Below, piece by piece: positions 1 to 7,975 of a stretch of DNA of 64,000 nucleotides (positions within the stretch are counted from its first letter, which is position 1; the number at the start of each line of letters is the position of its first letter). The notes below the pieces were generated by a model, which saw only the letters and a program-made list of their open reading frames with translations, was not told the origin of the DNA and searched no databases. The stretch spans positions 124,001 through 188,000 of the forward strand of contig JAJDAF010000029.1 of NCBI GenBank assembly GCA_029261995.1, in the 5' to 3' direction. Source of the stretch: Candidatus Zhuqueibacterota bacterium (GTDB taxonomy: Bacteria > Zhuqueibacterota > Zhuqueibacteria > Oceanimicrobiales > Oceanimicrobiaceae). The position numbers and the translations under genes were made by a program.

Positions 1-500
1 ATAGCATCGCCGAGGAAGAGCAGACTAAGCGCACCCAACCAGACAACAGCCCGCAGAGCCTCGGCCAAGGCCCGTAGCTTGAAATCAAACAGAGCATTCA
101 GCGCTTCCGAGTAAACTCCCTTGAGGACGTAAATAACCAGAAGTCCGATCCCCACGCCAAACACCCACAATGAGGTTACATCAGACGGAGCAAGGTGCCG
201 TGAGATTAACAGCAATCCCGCTAGAAGCGCCAGGCTACCCATCACGAGTACGGTGCTCACGGAATAGAACAGCCCAGGAAGCTCAGACCGATTGAGCCTT
301 TGAAAATAGTATGAGAACACAAACATGCCTGTGGAAATAAAAACAAAGGACAGCGTCGCTGCGACCCGCAACATGTAGGCATAGATTCCGAAGTCGTCGG
401 TTGTCAGGACGCGTCCCACTAAGGAAATCGAAATGAGGGAGGCGGCCGCTGGAATCATGAGATTCAAGCCGTTCCAGATAGAATCCCTAAAGAAGTTCAT
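1..500 (-). CDS. Polysaccharide flippase (Wzx/MATE-like), C-terminus beyond window
   Basis: Partial gene open through the left window edge; about 166 N-terminal residues are visible. The protein starts MNFFRDSIWNGLNLMIPA and continues as alternating long hydrophobic helices (at least four in the visible part) with the short charged loops and early GRVL..DDFGIYAY segment typical of oligosaccharide/polysaccharide flippases. It would move a lipid-linked repeat unit across the inner membrane. The ATG at 500 overlaps the TGA of the upstream methyltransferase gene (ATGA), so translation is probably coupled. It is the last visible gene of the exopolysaccharide operon that begins near 10,021. The family is inferred from topology and context; the C-terminal half is unseen. 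Confidence 0.75.
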   Translation of the reverse strand, partial: MNFFRDSIWNGLNLMIPAAASLISISLVGRVLTTDDFGIYAYMLRVAATLSFVFISTGMFVFSYYFQRLNRSELPGLFYSVSTVLVMGSLALLAGLLLISRHLAPSDVTSLWVFGVGIGLLVIYVLKGVYSEALNALFDFKLRALAEALRAVVWLGALSLLFLGDA

Positions 501-1246
501 TTACTGCCCTTCACACACAGCATGTGCCCGACCTTGATAGCAAACTGAGGATGTTTTCTCTCAATCCGTTGCAATGCCGGGATCAGTAATTCTCTGTCCA
601 ACCATCTCTTGGGGCCTCGACTGGGGACAAGATTCAACAGCGACGGATAGATGTCAATACCAACGAACTCCAGTTCCTTGAAGAACGGGCTCACCAGGTC
701 TTCCAACCTGCTGACGCTGAACTCTTCCTCATAACCAAACTTCCAGTTGCCAAGTAAGCGATTGATGAATCTTTTGGGAGTATAAACGCTCCACTTCTTT
801 GGAACAGTCATCACAACGTGTCCGGACGGACGTGTTACCCTGCACAACTCTGCGATGATCTTCTCCTTGTCTGACTTTTCTTTGAAGTGCTCTACCAGTC
901 CAAGGCAGTAAACTAAGTCGAATGTACCGTCTTTGAATCCGATATTGAATGCATCGGAACGCACGATCTTACAGGTCTTGTCAAAACGGTTAAACAGGCT
1001 CTTAGTTAGTTGGATTGCGCTCTCTGAAATATCGACGCCAAACGCATCGGCCACGTCGGCAACTTCAAGCAAGAGTGTACCCTCTCCGACGCCCACCTCA
1101 AGAACTTTGCGATTCTCTAGGTCAAACCAATCTGCAAAATGTGACAAGTGCGACCCAAAATAATAGCTCGAATACGGCGACTTGCTGAACATCCGTTTCT
1201 GATGCCAGTAAGACTCCCAGGTTTGTTCAACCGCTTCCTTATGCAT
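497..1246 (-). CDS. Class I SAM-dependent methyltransferase
   Basis: A soluble methyltransferase of about 249 residues. The SAM-binding motif I is VLEVGVGEGTLL, followed by the acidic strand end AFGVDIS (motif II), SDAFN, and motif IV-like FDLVYCLGLVEHF, all in the usual order of the Methyltransf_11/25 families. The substrate is unknown; in a polysaccharide operon it is likely a sugar or lipid-linked intermediate. I prefer the ATG at 1246, which overlaps the preceding gene by 8 nt in the form ATGCATAA, over the TTG at 1255. The downstream flippase overlaps by 4 nt. Confidence 0.85.
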   Translation of the reverse strand: MHKEAVEQTWESYWHQKRMFSKSPYSSYYFGSHLSHFADWFDLENRKVLEVGVGEGTLLLEVADVADAFGVDISESAIQLTKSLFNRFDKTCKIVRSDAFNIGFKDGTFDLVYCLGLVEHFKEKSDKEKIIAELCRVTRPSGHVVMTVPKKWSVYTPKRFINRLLGNWKFGYEEEFSVSRLEDLVSPFFKELEFVGIDIYPSLLNLVPSRGPKRWLDRELLIPALQRIERKHPQFAIKVGHMLCVKGSK

Positions 1247-2366
1247 ATGTCCCAACCTGCAATTCTTGCGTAACGATTCTTCTCAGCTCTTCAAAAACCC
1301 TGGTGCTGGTAAACTCGTCGGCCGTCAGCGATTCGCTGCTCACTAACATCCCAGCCTGGCTTTCCAGCTCAGAGCGGTAACCGTGCATGGCCAAAGGAAA
1401 CCTCTTGCCAAAAAATGAAGGGATGAACACGACGCCCTCATCCAGTAAGAAGATGAGATCGCCAAACCGCGCAGATGAAATGCCGTAGCGCTTCCGCTCC
1501 TCCTGGCTTAGAACTTGCCCGTGCCCGAGTTCTGTGAGATACTGCTCAATAGAATTGGTGAGATTCGAATCCCGGCTCCATGCCCGCAGAATGGTTGCGT
1601 CGATGAAATACATGTAGGTGTCTGGCCTGCTGGGTCCAAATTTATTCTCAAGTTTCACGGAGACCGTATCGGTTACTGGCGCCATGCCGTGGTCCGACAA
1701 AACAATCAGACCGGCGTCACGGTGCTTTTTCCGAAACTGACTCCAGAGTTTTTCCACCTGTTGGTCAAGAGCCTGGATCTTTTCACGAAAGGCAGCAGAG
1801 TTCATGCCCTGCCGATGCATGAGTGCATCCAGATCGGCCAGAGACAGAAAAATGTGGGAGTAGTCATTTTCAGCCTCCAGAACCCGATGCGCCTCATCGA
1901 AAACCGAGTTATCACGGTCAGTACGGTACTTTGAGTAGCGCACCATCCGAATGCCATCGACTTCAGTGAAAAGCGTGGGCTTATCGAAAGTCTGCTCATA
2001 TGCAGCGCAGCCTGTCTTGCGGTAGTGCCCCAGGCGGTCGAACGGAATGTTGAAGACATTTTGCCGCAGAATCTTCGAAACTATCTTGTGGACCACCCGG
2101 TCGAGCAAGTAGGGATGCGAAAACAACCGCAACGCCGTGAACAGTGGCTGCAGCTTTCTCAGCGCAGAGTCGGGGTCGTACGTCCACTCGCACAGATAGC
2201 CGGCAGCGTCCGGTTTGAGTCCGCCGAACAATTCAGCCTTGACATTCACGCTGTACCCAAAACCAGGCCTGATCTTTGCACGAGATGGCAATGTGGCCAA
2301 AAACGCAGTCCCTTCGAGGCTCCCGAAAGGAAAGGCATCAATGAAGATAATCAGATTCTTACGCAT
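1239..2366 (-). CDS. Alkaline-phosphatase-superfamily hydrolase (phosphodiesterase / nucleotide pyrophosphatase type)
   Basis: About 375 residues. Metal-site motifs of the alkaline phosphatase superfamily are visible in order: an N-terminal IFIDAF (first Asp), a possible nucleophile in FGYSVN, DLDALMH (Asp and His), LSDHGM (Asp-His pair) and a late MHGY His. There is no signal peptide, so a cytoplasmic enzyme is likely. The start is set at the ATG at 2366, which puts the first metal ligand at residue 10 and overlaps the upstream stop as ATGCGTAA; an upstream ATG at 2393 would add nine unlikely residues. It sits between a nucleotidyltransferase-fold gene and a methyltransferase in the exopolysaccharide operon. 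A role in transferring or removing a phospho-substituent on the glycan is an inference. Confidence 0.75.
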   Translation of the reverse strand: MRKNLIIFIDAFPFGSLEGTAFLATLPSRAKIRPGFGYSVNVKAELFGGLKPDAAGYLCEWTYDPDSALRKLQPLFTALRLFSHPYLLDRVVHKIVSKILRQNVFNIPFDRLGHYRKTGCAAYEQTFDKPTLFTEVDGIRMVRYSKYRTDRDNSVFDEAHRVLEAENDYSHIFLSLADLDALMHRQGMNSAAFREKIQALDQQVEKLWSQFRKKHRDAGLIVLSDHGMAPVTDTVSVKLENKFGPSRPDTYMYFIDATILRAWSRDSNLTNSIEQYLTELGHGQVLSQEERKRYGISSARFGDLIFLLDEGVVFIPSFFGKRFPLAMHGYRSELESQAGMLVSSESLTADEFTSTRVFEELRRIVTQELQVGTYA

Positions 2367-3636
2367 ATTGTTGTTCCAGCACGGTTTCGACATGATTCTT
2401 CTGACTTCGAATCCACGGAAAATACCAAGTCATAAATTCCGCCAATTCTGCTCTCACCTCTAGCCACAAGGCCAAAAAATCTGTACTGTCTCGCAGACCT
2501 GCTTTGCTGGGAGCGAGTGCCAACAAAGCCAAATTCAGCTCACTTTGCTCCAATTTAGCTATTGCCGAATTGAGGTTGCCTTGCGCGAACGCGATGAAGC
2601 TCCGGTGCATCAGGTACAACGTCGCGCAGACGAGCCCGTGTTTACGATGCCGGAACCAGCGAACTACTTGCCGTGGCCCGTTTGCAGCGGCTTTTTGGAC
2701 TCCCAAATGGCAATCATACAGTCTTCTTTTCAAATCGTTGTCGCGAAAAAGTTTGGTCGAATTGTGCTCCAACCACGCCATGTCGTCATTTGGACCCACT
2801 TGAATGTTGTGCTTGTGGCTAAGAAATGAGAACGCTCTGCCAAAGCAATCAATGGCTTGGGCGTAGAGACGCCAGGCATCAGTTTCGAAATGCAAGGAAA
2901 TCTTGCCATTGAGACATTGACCTAGAAATTTCGGAAAGCCAGACCCCATGAAAGCCGAACACGAGAGGTCGGTGTAGGTATCCGTGAGTGACCTGACTCG
3001 CTCCCTAAATGACGGCAGAAGTTTTCCTTCCAGCGGCACAAGCCAGGACGTCAAGTCCAAGGCGTTCTTACAAACGACGTACCTGTAGTCGGTCATGGAT
3101 TGCGCGGCCCCACGCGCACGCAACTGCCTCGCGGGCAAATGCAGAAGTAAACTCCAGAGTCGCCAGATGATTATCTCATTCAGCTCCCTTTTGTTTATGT
3201 TTCCTAAACTAACCGTGGGTAGCTTTGTCCGAAGATCGTTGCCCCAAATTGTAATCCCCCTTGCTTTAGCTTCATAAGTGAATAGGGTGCGCGGCAGGCG
3301 AGTTAGCTTCGCCTCCGAAACGAGATTGAAATCGATGTGAAAGAGAGGGCCGGCATCGAACTCCCCTTCGAGCTTATCAAAAGCCCGCCTCAACCGCTGT
3401 CTCTCGGCCACCGTCACGCACCGAGAGACAACAAAAAACTCGTAATCACTGAACACGGTAAACTTGCCGACGATGTGACCGCAAGTCAGCTCTCCTCTTG
3501 ACGTGCTACCAACCAGCAATACGGATACGGTATTTTGCTTATCCACGCAGTCCAGAATACGCTCAAAGTGACCTCTGACTTCTTCGGGGTAGGCAAACTC
3601 ATTGCAAAAATCCAGGCTGTATTCGGTCCGAATCAT
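2359..3636 (-). CDS. Nucleotidyltransferase-fold protein (Pol-beta superfamily) with helical C-terminus
   Basis: 425 residues. The N-terminal part carries the Pol-beta/MNT nucleotidyltransferase signature: VGSTSRGE (the GS motif) near residue 43, SDYEF with the paired acidic positions about 25 residues later, and HIDFN as a candidate third metal-binding Asp near residue 100. The rest is mostly helical, rich in Trp and Arg, with no recognised domain. Such proteins in capsule loci are usually unassigned; transfer of a nucleotide or phospho group to the glycan, or regulation, are both possible. The ATG at 3636 lies 6 nt after the stop of the aminotransferase gene and follows GAGG. It overlaps the AP-superfamily gene by 8 nt, so the pair is tightly coupled. 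Confidence 0.65.
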   Translation of the reverse strand: MIRTEYSLDFCNEFAYPEEVRGHFERILDCVDKQNTVSVLLVGSTSRGELTCGHIVGKFTVFSDYEFFVVSRCVTVAERQRLRRAFDKLEGEFDAGPLFHIDFNLVSEAKLTRLPRTLFTYEAKARGITIWGNDLRTKLPTVSLGNINKRELNEIIIWRLWSLLLHLPARQLRARGAAQSMTDYRYVVCKNALDLTSWLVPLEGKLLPSFRERVRSLTDTYTDLSCSAFMGSGFPKFLGQCLNGKISLHFETDAWRLYAQAIDCFGRAFSFLSHKHNIQVGPNDDMAWLEHNSTKLFRDNDLKRRLYDCHLGVQKAAANGPRQVVRWFRHRKHGLVCATLYLMHRSFIAFAQGNLNSAIAKLEQSELNLALLALAPSKAGLRDSTDFLALWLEVRAELAEFMTWYFPWIRSQKNHVETVLEQQYA

Positions 3637-3642
3637 TCAACC

Positions 3643-4746
3643 TCAAACCACCTTCTTCACCGTCGCAACCACTTCCGCCAACATGCCCTCGGTCATCTCC
3701 GGATAATTGGGCAGGCTCATGACCCGATCGCCGGCGCGTTCTGCTACGGGGAAGCTGCCACGCCCCAATCCGAGAAAACCATAGCTCTTTTGCAGATGCA
3801 AAGGACGCGGATAATGAATCGCGGCGCCGATGCCGGCTTCGTTGAGCTTTTGTTTGACGCTGTCACGCTCATCCACCTGCACCACGTAGAGGTGGTAAAC
3901 ACCTTCAGCCCATGACGACTCACGGGGAGTCTGCACTGCCGCCACATCCTTGAAAGCGTCGTCGTAATATGCGGCGATTTCGCGGCGGCGCTTGGTCCAG
4001 GCAGGGAGATGCTTGAGCTTGATATTCAGTACAGCGCCCTGAATGCCATCCATGCGGCTGTTGAAGCCCATCATGTCATTTTCATATTTTTTGCTCGAAC
4101 CGTGGTCGCCCAAACGCCGGACGTTGTCGGCGATCTTGGCATCGTTGCTGACAACACCGCCGGCGTCGCCATACGCGCCAAGGTTTTTCCCGGGGTAAAA
4201 GCTAAAACAGGCCACATGGCCGAACTGTCCGACCTTCTTGCCTTTGTAGAGCGCGCCGTGTGCCTGGGCTGCGTCTTCGATTACTTTTAAATCGTGCTTG
4301 CGGGCAATGCTCAGGATTGCGTCCATCTCCGCCGGGTGGCCATAAAGATGAACCGGAATAATGGCGCGCGTCTTGTCCGTGATCGCGGCTTCGATCTTGC
4401 TGGCATCGATAGTATAGTTATTTTCGTCAATATCTACGAAAACAGGTTTGGCGCCCACCCAATGAATCGCCTCGCCGGTGGCGGTGAAGGTGAAAGGTGT
4501 GGTGATGACTTCATCGCCTTCGCCAATACCGACTGCCCGCAACGCCAACAGCAGAGCGTCGGTGCCGTTGCCAACAGCCACGGCATGCTCGGTCTCACAA
4601 TACCGGGCAAAGTCTTCCTCAAATTGCCTGGTGGCGCTGCCCCGAACAAACTGTGTTTTCTCAATCACGGCGGTGATCGCCGGAATGATCTCATCTTTTA
4701 TGGTCTCATACTGTGCTCTTAAATCTGCCTGCGGAATCTTAATCAT
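3643..4746 (-). CDS. DegT/DnrJ/EryC1/StrS family sugar aminotransferase
   Basis: 367 residues, the normal length for this PLP-dependent family, which aminates keto-sugars linked to nucleotides. Diagnostic stretches are VAVGNGTDALLLALRAVG (cofactor-phosphate region), VIEDAAQAHGA (Asp that binds the pyridine nitrogen), SFYPGKNLGAYGDAGG with the Schiff-base Lys, and FNSRMDGIQGAVL. It probably makes an amino sugar for the polysaccharide assembled by this operon. The start has GTGAGG eight nt upstream. About 100 nt separate it from the Wzi-like gene. Confidence 0.92.
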   Translation of the reverse strand: MIKIPQADLRAQYETIKDEIIPAITAVIEKTQFVRGSATRQFEEDFARYCETEHAVAVGNGTDALLLALRAVGIGEGDEVITTPFTFTATGEAIHWVGAKPVFVDIDENNYTIDASKIEAAITDKTRAIIPVHLYGHPAEMDAILSIARKHDLKVIEDAAQAHGALYKGKKVGQFGHVACFSFYPGKNLGAYGDAGGVVSNDAKIADNVRRLGDHGSSKKYENDMMGFNSRMDGIQGAVLNIKLKHLPAWTKRRREIAAYYDDAFKDVAAVQTPRESSWAEGVYHLYVVQVDERDSVKQKLNEAGIGAAIHYPRPLHLQKSYGFLGLGRGSFPVAERAGDRVMSLPNYPEMTEGMLAEVVATVKKVV

Positions 4747-4844
4747 GATGCTAACCTCACGAGGATTTTGTCATTGCAATATTGCTTCATCTATCGTTTG
4801 CGGCAGCCCAAACTTCCCCGCACAGTCTTCTGTAGCCTGGGATT

Positions 4845-6560
4845 CTACCTGTTTAAAGCCAAATTCATGAAAAACTCGGTGCGCGCAACCGGGACTCTGT
4901 TGCCGTCAGATTTCAGCATATTGTCAGCGGTCGAACGGCTCAAATTCAGCGTCACAAAGAGATTGCGCACAAGCTCGTAGCTCGCTTGCAGGCCAAACGA
5001 TTTGCGCGACTCACGAACGCCATCCAGAAAAGCCACGGACAGCGTCCCGTTATCGTTCTCGGGCCGGGTGATATCGCCACCGATGTTCAAACCGGGGGGA
5101 TTGTCCCCGTGGCGAAAGGCCTCGAACGAAGCCTCTACAAAAAAGCTCTTTGAAAACCGGTATTTTGCCAGCGCCAGCAGATTGTCGGCGTTGGGCCCGA
5201 TTCTGTGTCCAAACCCGGTATTGAAATGCGAAAAGGTGTTGACCGGCTGGCGGTGGGTGTAAAGATAGGGCCGGGTGCGCACGTACTCGAGCCGAAGGTC
5301 AAGGTTGTTCACAGTCAGCGCGTCCACCCAGAAACCACCAGCCAGCACGCCGGTCTTGTTGCCGTGGAAATTGCTGCCGATTTTGGTGGTTGTCAGGTCA
5401 TCTACAAAGAATTCGCCGTAAAGTTTGACATCCGGAATCAACAGGAGTTCGACATCTACGCCCAGGCTGGCGTTGTCGTCATCACTGACAAAATGTTCTG
5501 CCGACCGGTAAAAATTGATGGGATTGACGTAGGCAAACTCGAACCGGCGCCCGCCAAAAATCACCGTTTCGTAGAGCCCGACATCCAGCCATTTGGCGAC
5601 ATCCAACTCGAGCCGGTGCGCCACAATATTCTTCGGGTTGGTCCTGCCGTCCGCAAGCGTCTGGCGCGGGAATGTCCGCAGGAAGCCCCAGAACCAGGTG
5701 AATTTCAGTCGCCAGAGCTTGGTCTGCAGCTTGATCTGGTCGTAGGAAGTCGCATTATTCGAGATGCCGAGCGCTCCCCCGAATCCTGGGCCCCACTGGT
5801 TAGAATCTTTGCCAACCATGAGTTGCATGTACGGCAGTTTGAAAACCAGGTAGGCGACGGTTTCATCGTGCCAGATGTGCGTTCCGTAGCCGTTGACGAA
5901 GCCCAACCCCTCAAGGCTGATGTCAAACTGATTCGGGTAGTTCCGGCTCCCCCACTCTTTGGTATCACGGAAATTGAAGTAAAAGCCGACATGCGTGCCA
6001 AGCTGCCCGCGGAGCGTGAACCCGTGGCTGCGTTTGAACTCCTTTTCCGTTGGCGAGAGGGTGTCCGGGTTTGCATACAGCCACTCTTGGGAGTACACCG
6101 GATCGACGTACGCTTTAAAACCATCGGCTCCGATGTTGAACAGATTGCGGTTGTTCGAGTACAGAAAGCCGGGAAAGGCACGACCGAATATGGGGCTTTG
6201 TTTCAGCCGGCCAATGCGGGTCGGATAGTGAATGCCATTGGCGCCAGTCCGGGCTTTCACTTCCTCGCCATATTCGAAGCGCAGAAATTGCAGTTGCTGC
6301 TGCTCGACCGCGGACAAAAGAGAGCCGCCATCCGTGGCGCGTTCAACCTCCAGCAGATAACCGACCATTTCGTCGCGGCTGTACGGTTTCGTGCCATTCA
6401 GAACACCGGACACCACGCCTTTGGTTTCCATGCGATCAATGAAGTCGTAAGCCCAGTGATTAAGGGGAACGAAGGTTGATTGCGCCATCGTCGGCGTGAC
6501 CAGCAAGGCCAAGCCAAACAGCGCGGAAGTCAAAAAGAATCTGTAAAATCGCCGTCTCAT
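4845..6560 (-). CDS. Capsule assembly Wzi-like outer-membrane beta-barrel protein
   Basis: About 571 residues with a signal peptide (MRRRFYRFFLTSALFGLALL, cleavage near TMAQS). The early VPLNHWAYDFIDRME segment resembles the periplasmic start of Wzi-family barrels, and the GKDSNQWGPGFGGALGISNN stretch matches the conserved KxxWGPG block I associate with that family. The remainder alternates aromatic beta-strands, and the chain ends in LNR, not Phe. The role would be surface attachment or assembly of the capsule. I chose the ATG at 6560 because it directly precedes the signal sequence; the open frame extends to a GTG at 6599. It lies between the Wzz-type and aminotransferase genes, which supports the call. 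Confidence 0.75.
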   Translation of the reverse strand: MRRRFYRFFLTSALFGLALLVTPTMAQSTFVPLNHWAYDFIDRMETKGVVSGVLNGTKPYSRDEMVGYLLEVERATDGGSLLSAVEQQQLQFLRFEYGEEVKARTGANGIHYPTRIGRLKQSPIFGRAFPGFLYSNNRNLFNIGADGFKAYVDPVYSQEWLYANPDTLSPTEKEFKRSHGFTLRGQLGTHVGFYFNFRDTKEWGSRNYPNQFDISLEGLGFVNGYGTHIWHDETVAYLVFKLPYMQLMVGKDSNQWGPGFGGALGISNNATSYDQIKLQTKLWRLKFTWFWGFLRTFPRQTLADGRTNPKNIVAHRLELDVAKWLDVGLYETVIFGGRRFEFAYVNPINFYRSAEHFVSDDDNASLGVDVELLLIPDVKLYGEFFVDDLTTTKIGSNFHGNKTGVLAGGFWVDALTVNNLDLRLEYVRTRPYLYTHRQPVNTFSHFNTGFGHRIGPNADNLLALAKYRFSKSFFVEASFEAFRHGDNPPGLNIGGDITRPENDNGTLSVAFLDGVRESRKSFGLQASYELVRNLFVTLNLSRSTADNMLKSDGNRVPVARTEFFMNLALNR

Positions 6561-6649
6561 TGCCGAAATTAGCACATACCCTGATTCAGGATTTTCCACG
6601 TCGAAGTCAGCAGCGCACCTGTAATCTTTGATTAACTTTATTGGAATAC

Positions 6650-7912
6650 CTACGGTTTCTTTTCTTTTGTTAAATATCTGTAAACAAATGCCTTGATGTT
6701 GTCAACATCTTGAATCACTTCCCGTCGGAAGCTCGTGATGCGTTCATAGTCGGCTTCGCGTTCCTTGAGACGCTCGACGGATTCGAAAACGAAGGCGCCG
6801 AAGATGGAGAAACAGAAAGTCAGCGAGGTTGCCACCAGCACCAACAAAGTCCGTCTCGGCCTGGTGCGTTTCTCGGGCGGCACCGCCTCATCAAGCACTT
6901 GCACCGTCGGCGTATCTCGCGCTTCCTGAATCTTGACGCTGTAGTATTGCTCATTCAGGAGCTGCCAAACGGTCTCCTGAACCTTCACTTCGCGGATCAA
7001 TGCGGCAAACTTCAAACTGACATCGGGAACTTCTGAAAACGGAATAAAATAATCGCGCTGCTCCTCAAACGGCACGGAATTGCCGTATTGCAGATGTTCA
7101 AACTGTTTCTTAAGCTCACTCAGCTCTTTCGCGATGCGCAGGATAATCGGGTTGCTGTGCTTCATGGTTTGCTTCGCGACCGCCAGTTCGACCTCCTTCG
7201 CCATGATTGTGCCTTTGATCTCGCCGGCCTTGCCGATCGCAACTTTGGTCTGCTCTTCAAGATTCACCGCCTTGGATTTCTCCTGAAAGGTCGCGAGTTC
7301 TTGAGAGGCATCGCGCAGACTCTTCTCGGTGACTTCAAGCTGCTCTTCAATATAGACCCTCGAGTTCTTGGCCTTGGAGAAGCTTTTTTCCTGGTTCACC
7401 CGATCGAGTTCACCGACATAAGTCTGCGCAACCGCGGCCGCAAGCTCAGGATTGCTCGCCTCAACGGAAATTGAGATGATTCCCTGTTCGTTGGAGGAAA
7501 TGGATGACTGCTTTCTCAACTCTCGCAACGCATCTGCTTTGCTGGTTTCTTGCCAAATCTGCAGCAACGACTGCTGCTTGTCGCCATACTCATACTTGTG
7601 TTCGAGAACCCCGAGCGCCACGGTTCTACTGTTGAGAATCTCGACAAAGATCTCGGAAGAAGTGGCTGAATTCCCTGGCAAATCCATAAAAGCCACAGGT
7701 GAATTTGCCAGCAAACTGCGCAGCCCACCCTGATCGCCGTCATCCGGTGGCAGGATTGTGGTAGAAGCAGTGAACGTCCGCGGTAAAACCAGACTGACGA
7801 GCGCCATCAGCACCGCCGCCACCAGAGTGTTTCGCACGATCATGCGCCGGCGTTCAACAAGCACGGCAACATAATCCAGCAAGTTGATTTCTTCCGTTTG
7901 CGTTTTTTTCAT
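6650..7912 (-). CDS. Wzz-type polysaccharide co-polymerase (chain-length determinant)
   Basis: 420 residues. An N-terminal transmembrane helix (near residues 27-47) opens a large periplasmic region with long coiled-coil helices (residues about 160-270), closed by a second transmembrane segment near residues 355-380. The VPPEKRTRPRR segment just before the second helix is the Pro-rich motif of Wzz/GumC-type proteins. No tyrosine-kinase domain is fused. It would set polymer length and bridge to the SLBB export protein encoded immediately upstream in the operon. Confidence 0.88.
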   Translation of the reverse strand: MKKTQTEEINLLDYVAVLVERRRMIVRNTLVAAVLMALVSLVLPRTFTASTTILPPDDGDQGGLRSLLANSPVAFMDLPGNSATSSEIFVEILNSRTVALGVLEHKYEYGDKQQSLLQIWQETSKADALRELRKQSSISSNEQGIISISVEASNPELAAAVAQTYVGELDRVNQEKSFSKAKNSRVYIEEQLEVTEKSLRDASQELATFQEKSKAVNLEEQTKVAIGKAGEIKGTIMAKEVELAVAKQTMKHSNPIILRIAKELSELKKQFEHLQYGNSVPFEEQRDYFIPFSEVPDVSLKFAALIREVKVQETVWQLLNEQYYSVKIQEARDTPTVQVLDEAVPPEKRTRPRRTLLVLVATSLTFCFSIFGAFVFESVERLKEREADYERITSFRREVIQDVDNIKAFVYRYLTKEKKP

Positions 7913-7975
7913 TTTATTCTGAAAAGGTGATGTTTTTCAAGTGGATATGCAAAATTCAGGTCAGTTTGGAATGGC

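Noticed and set aside
5205-6479. 424-residue plus-strand frame
   Set aside because: Lies antisense to the Wzi-like gene, has no family features or ribosome site; a shadow of its codon pattern.
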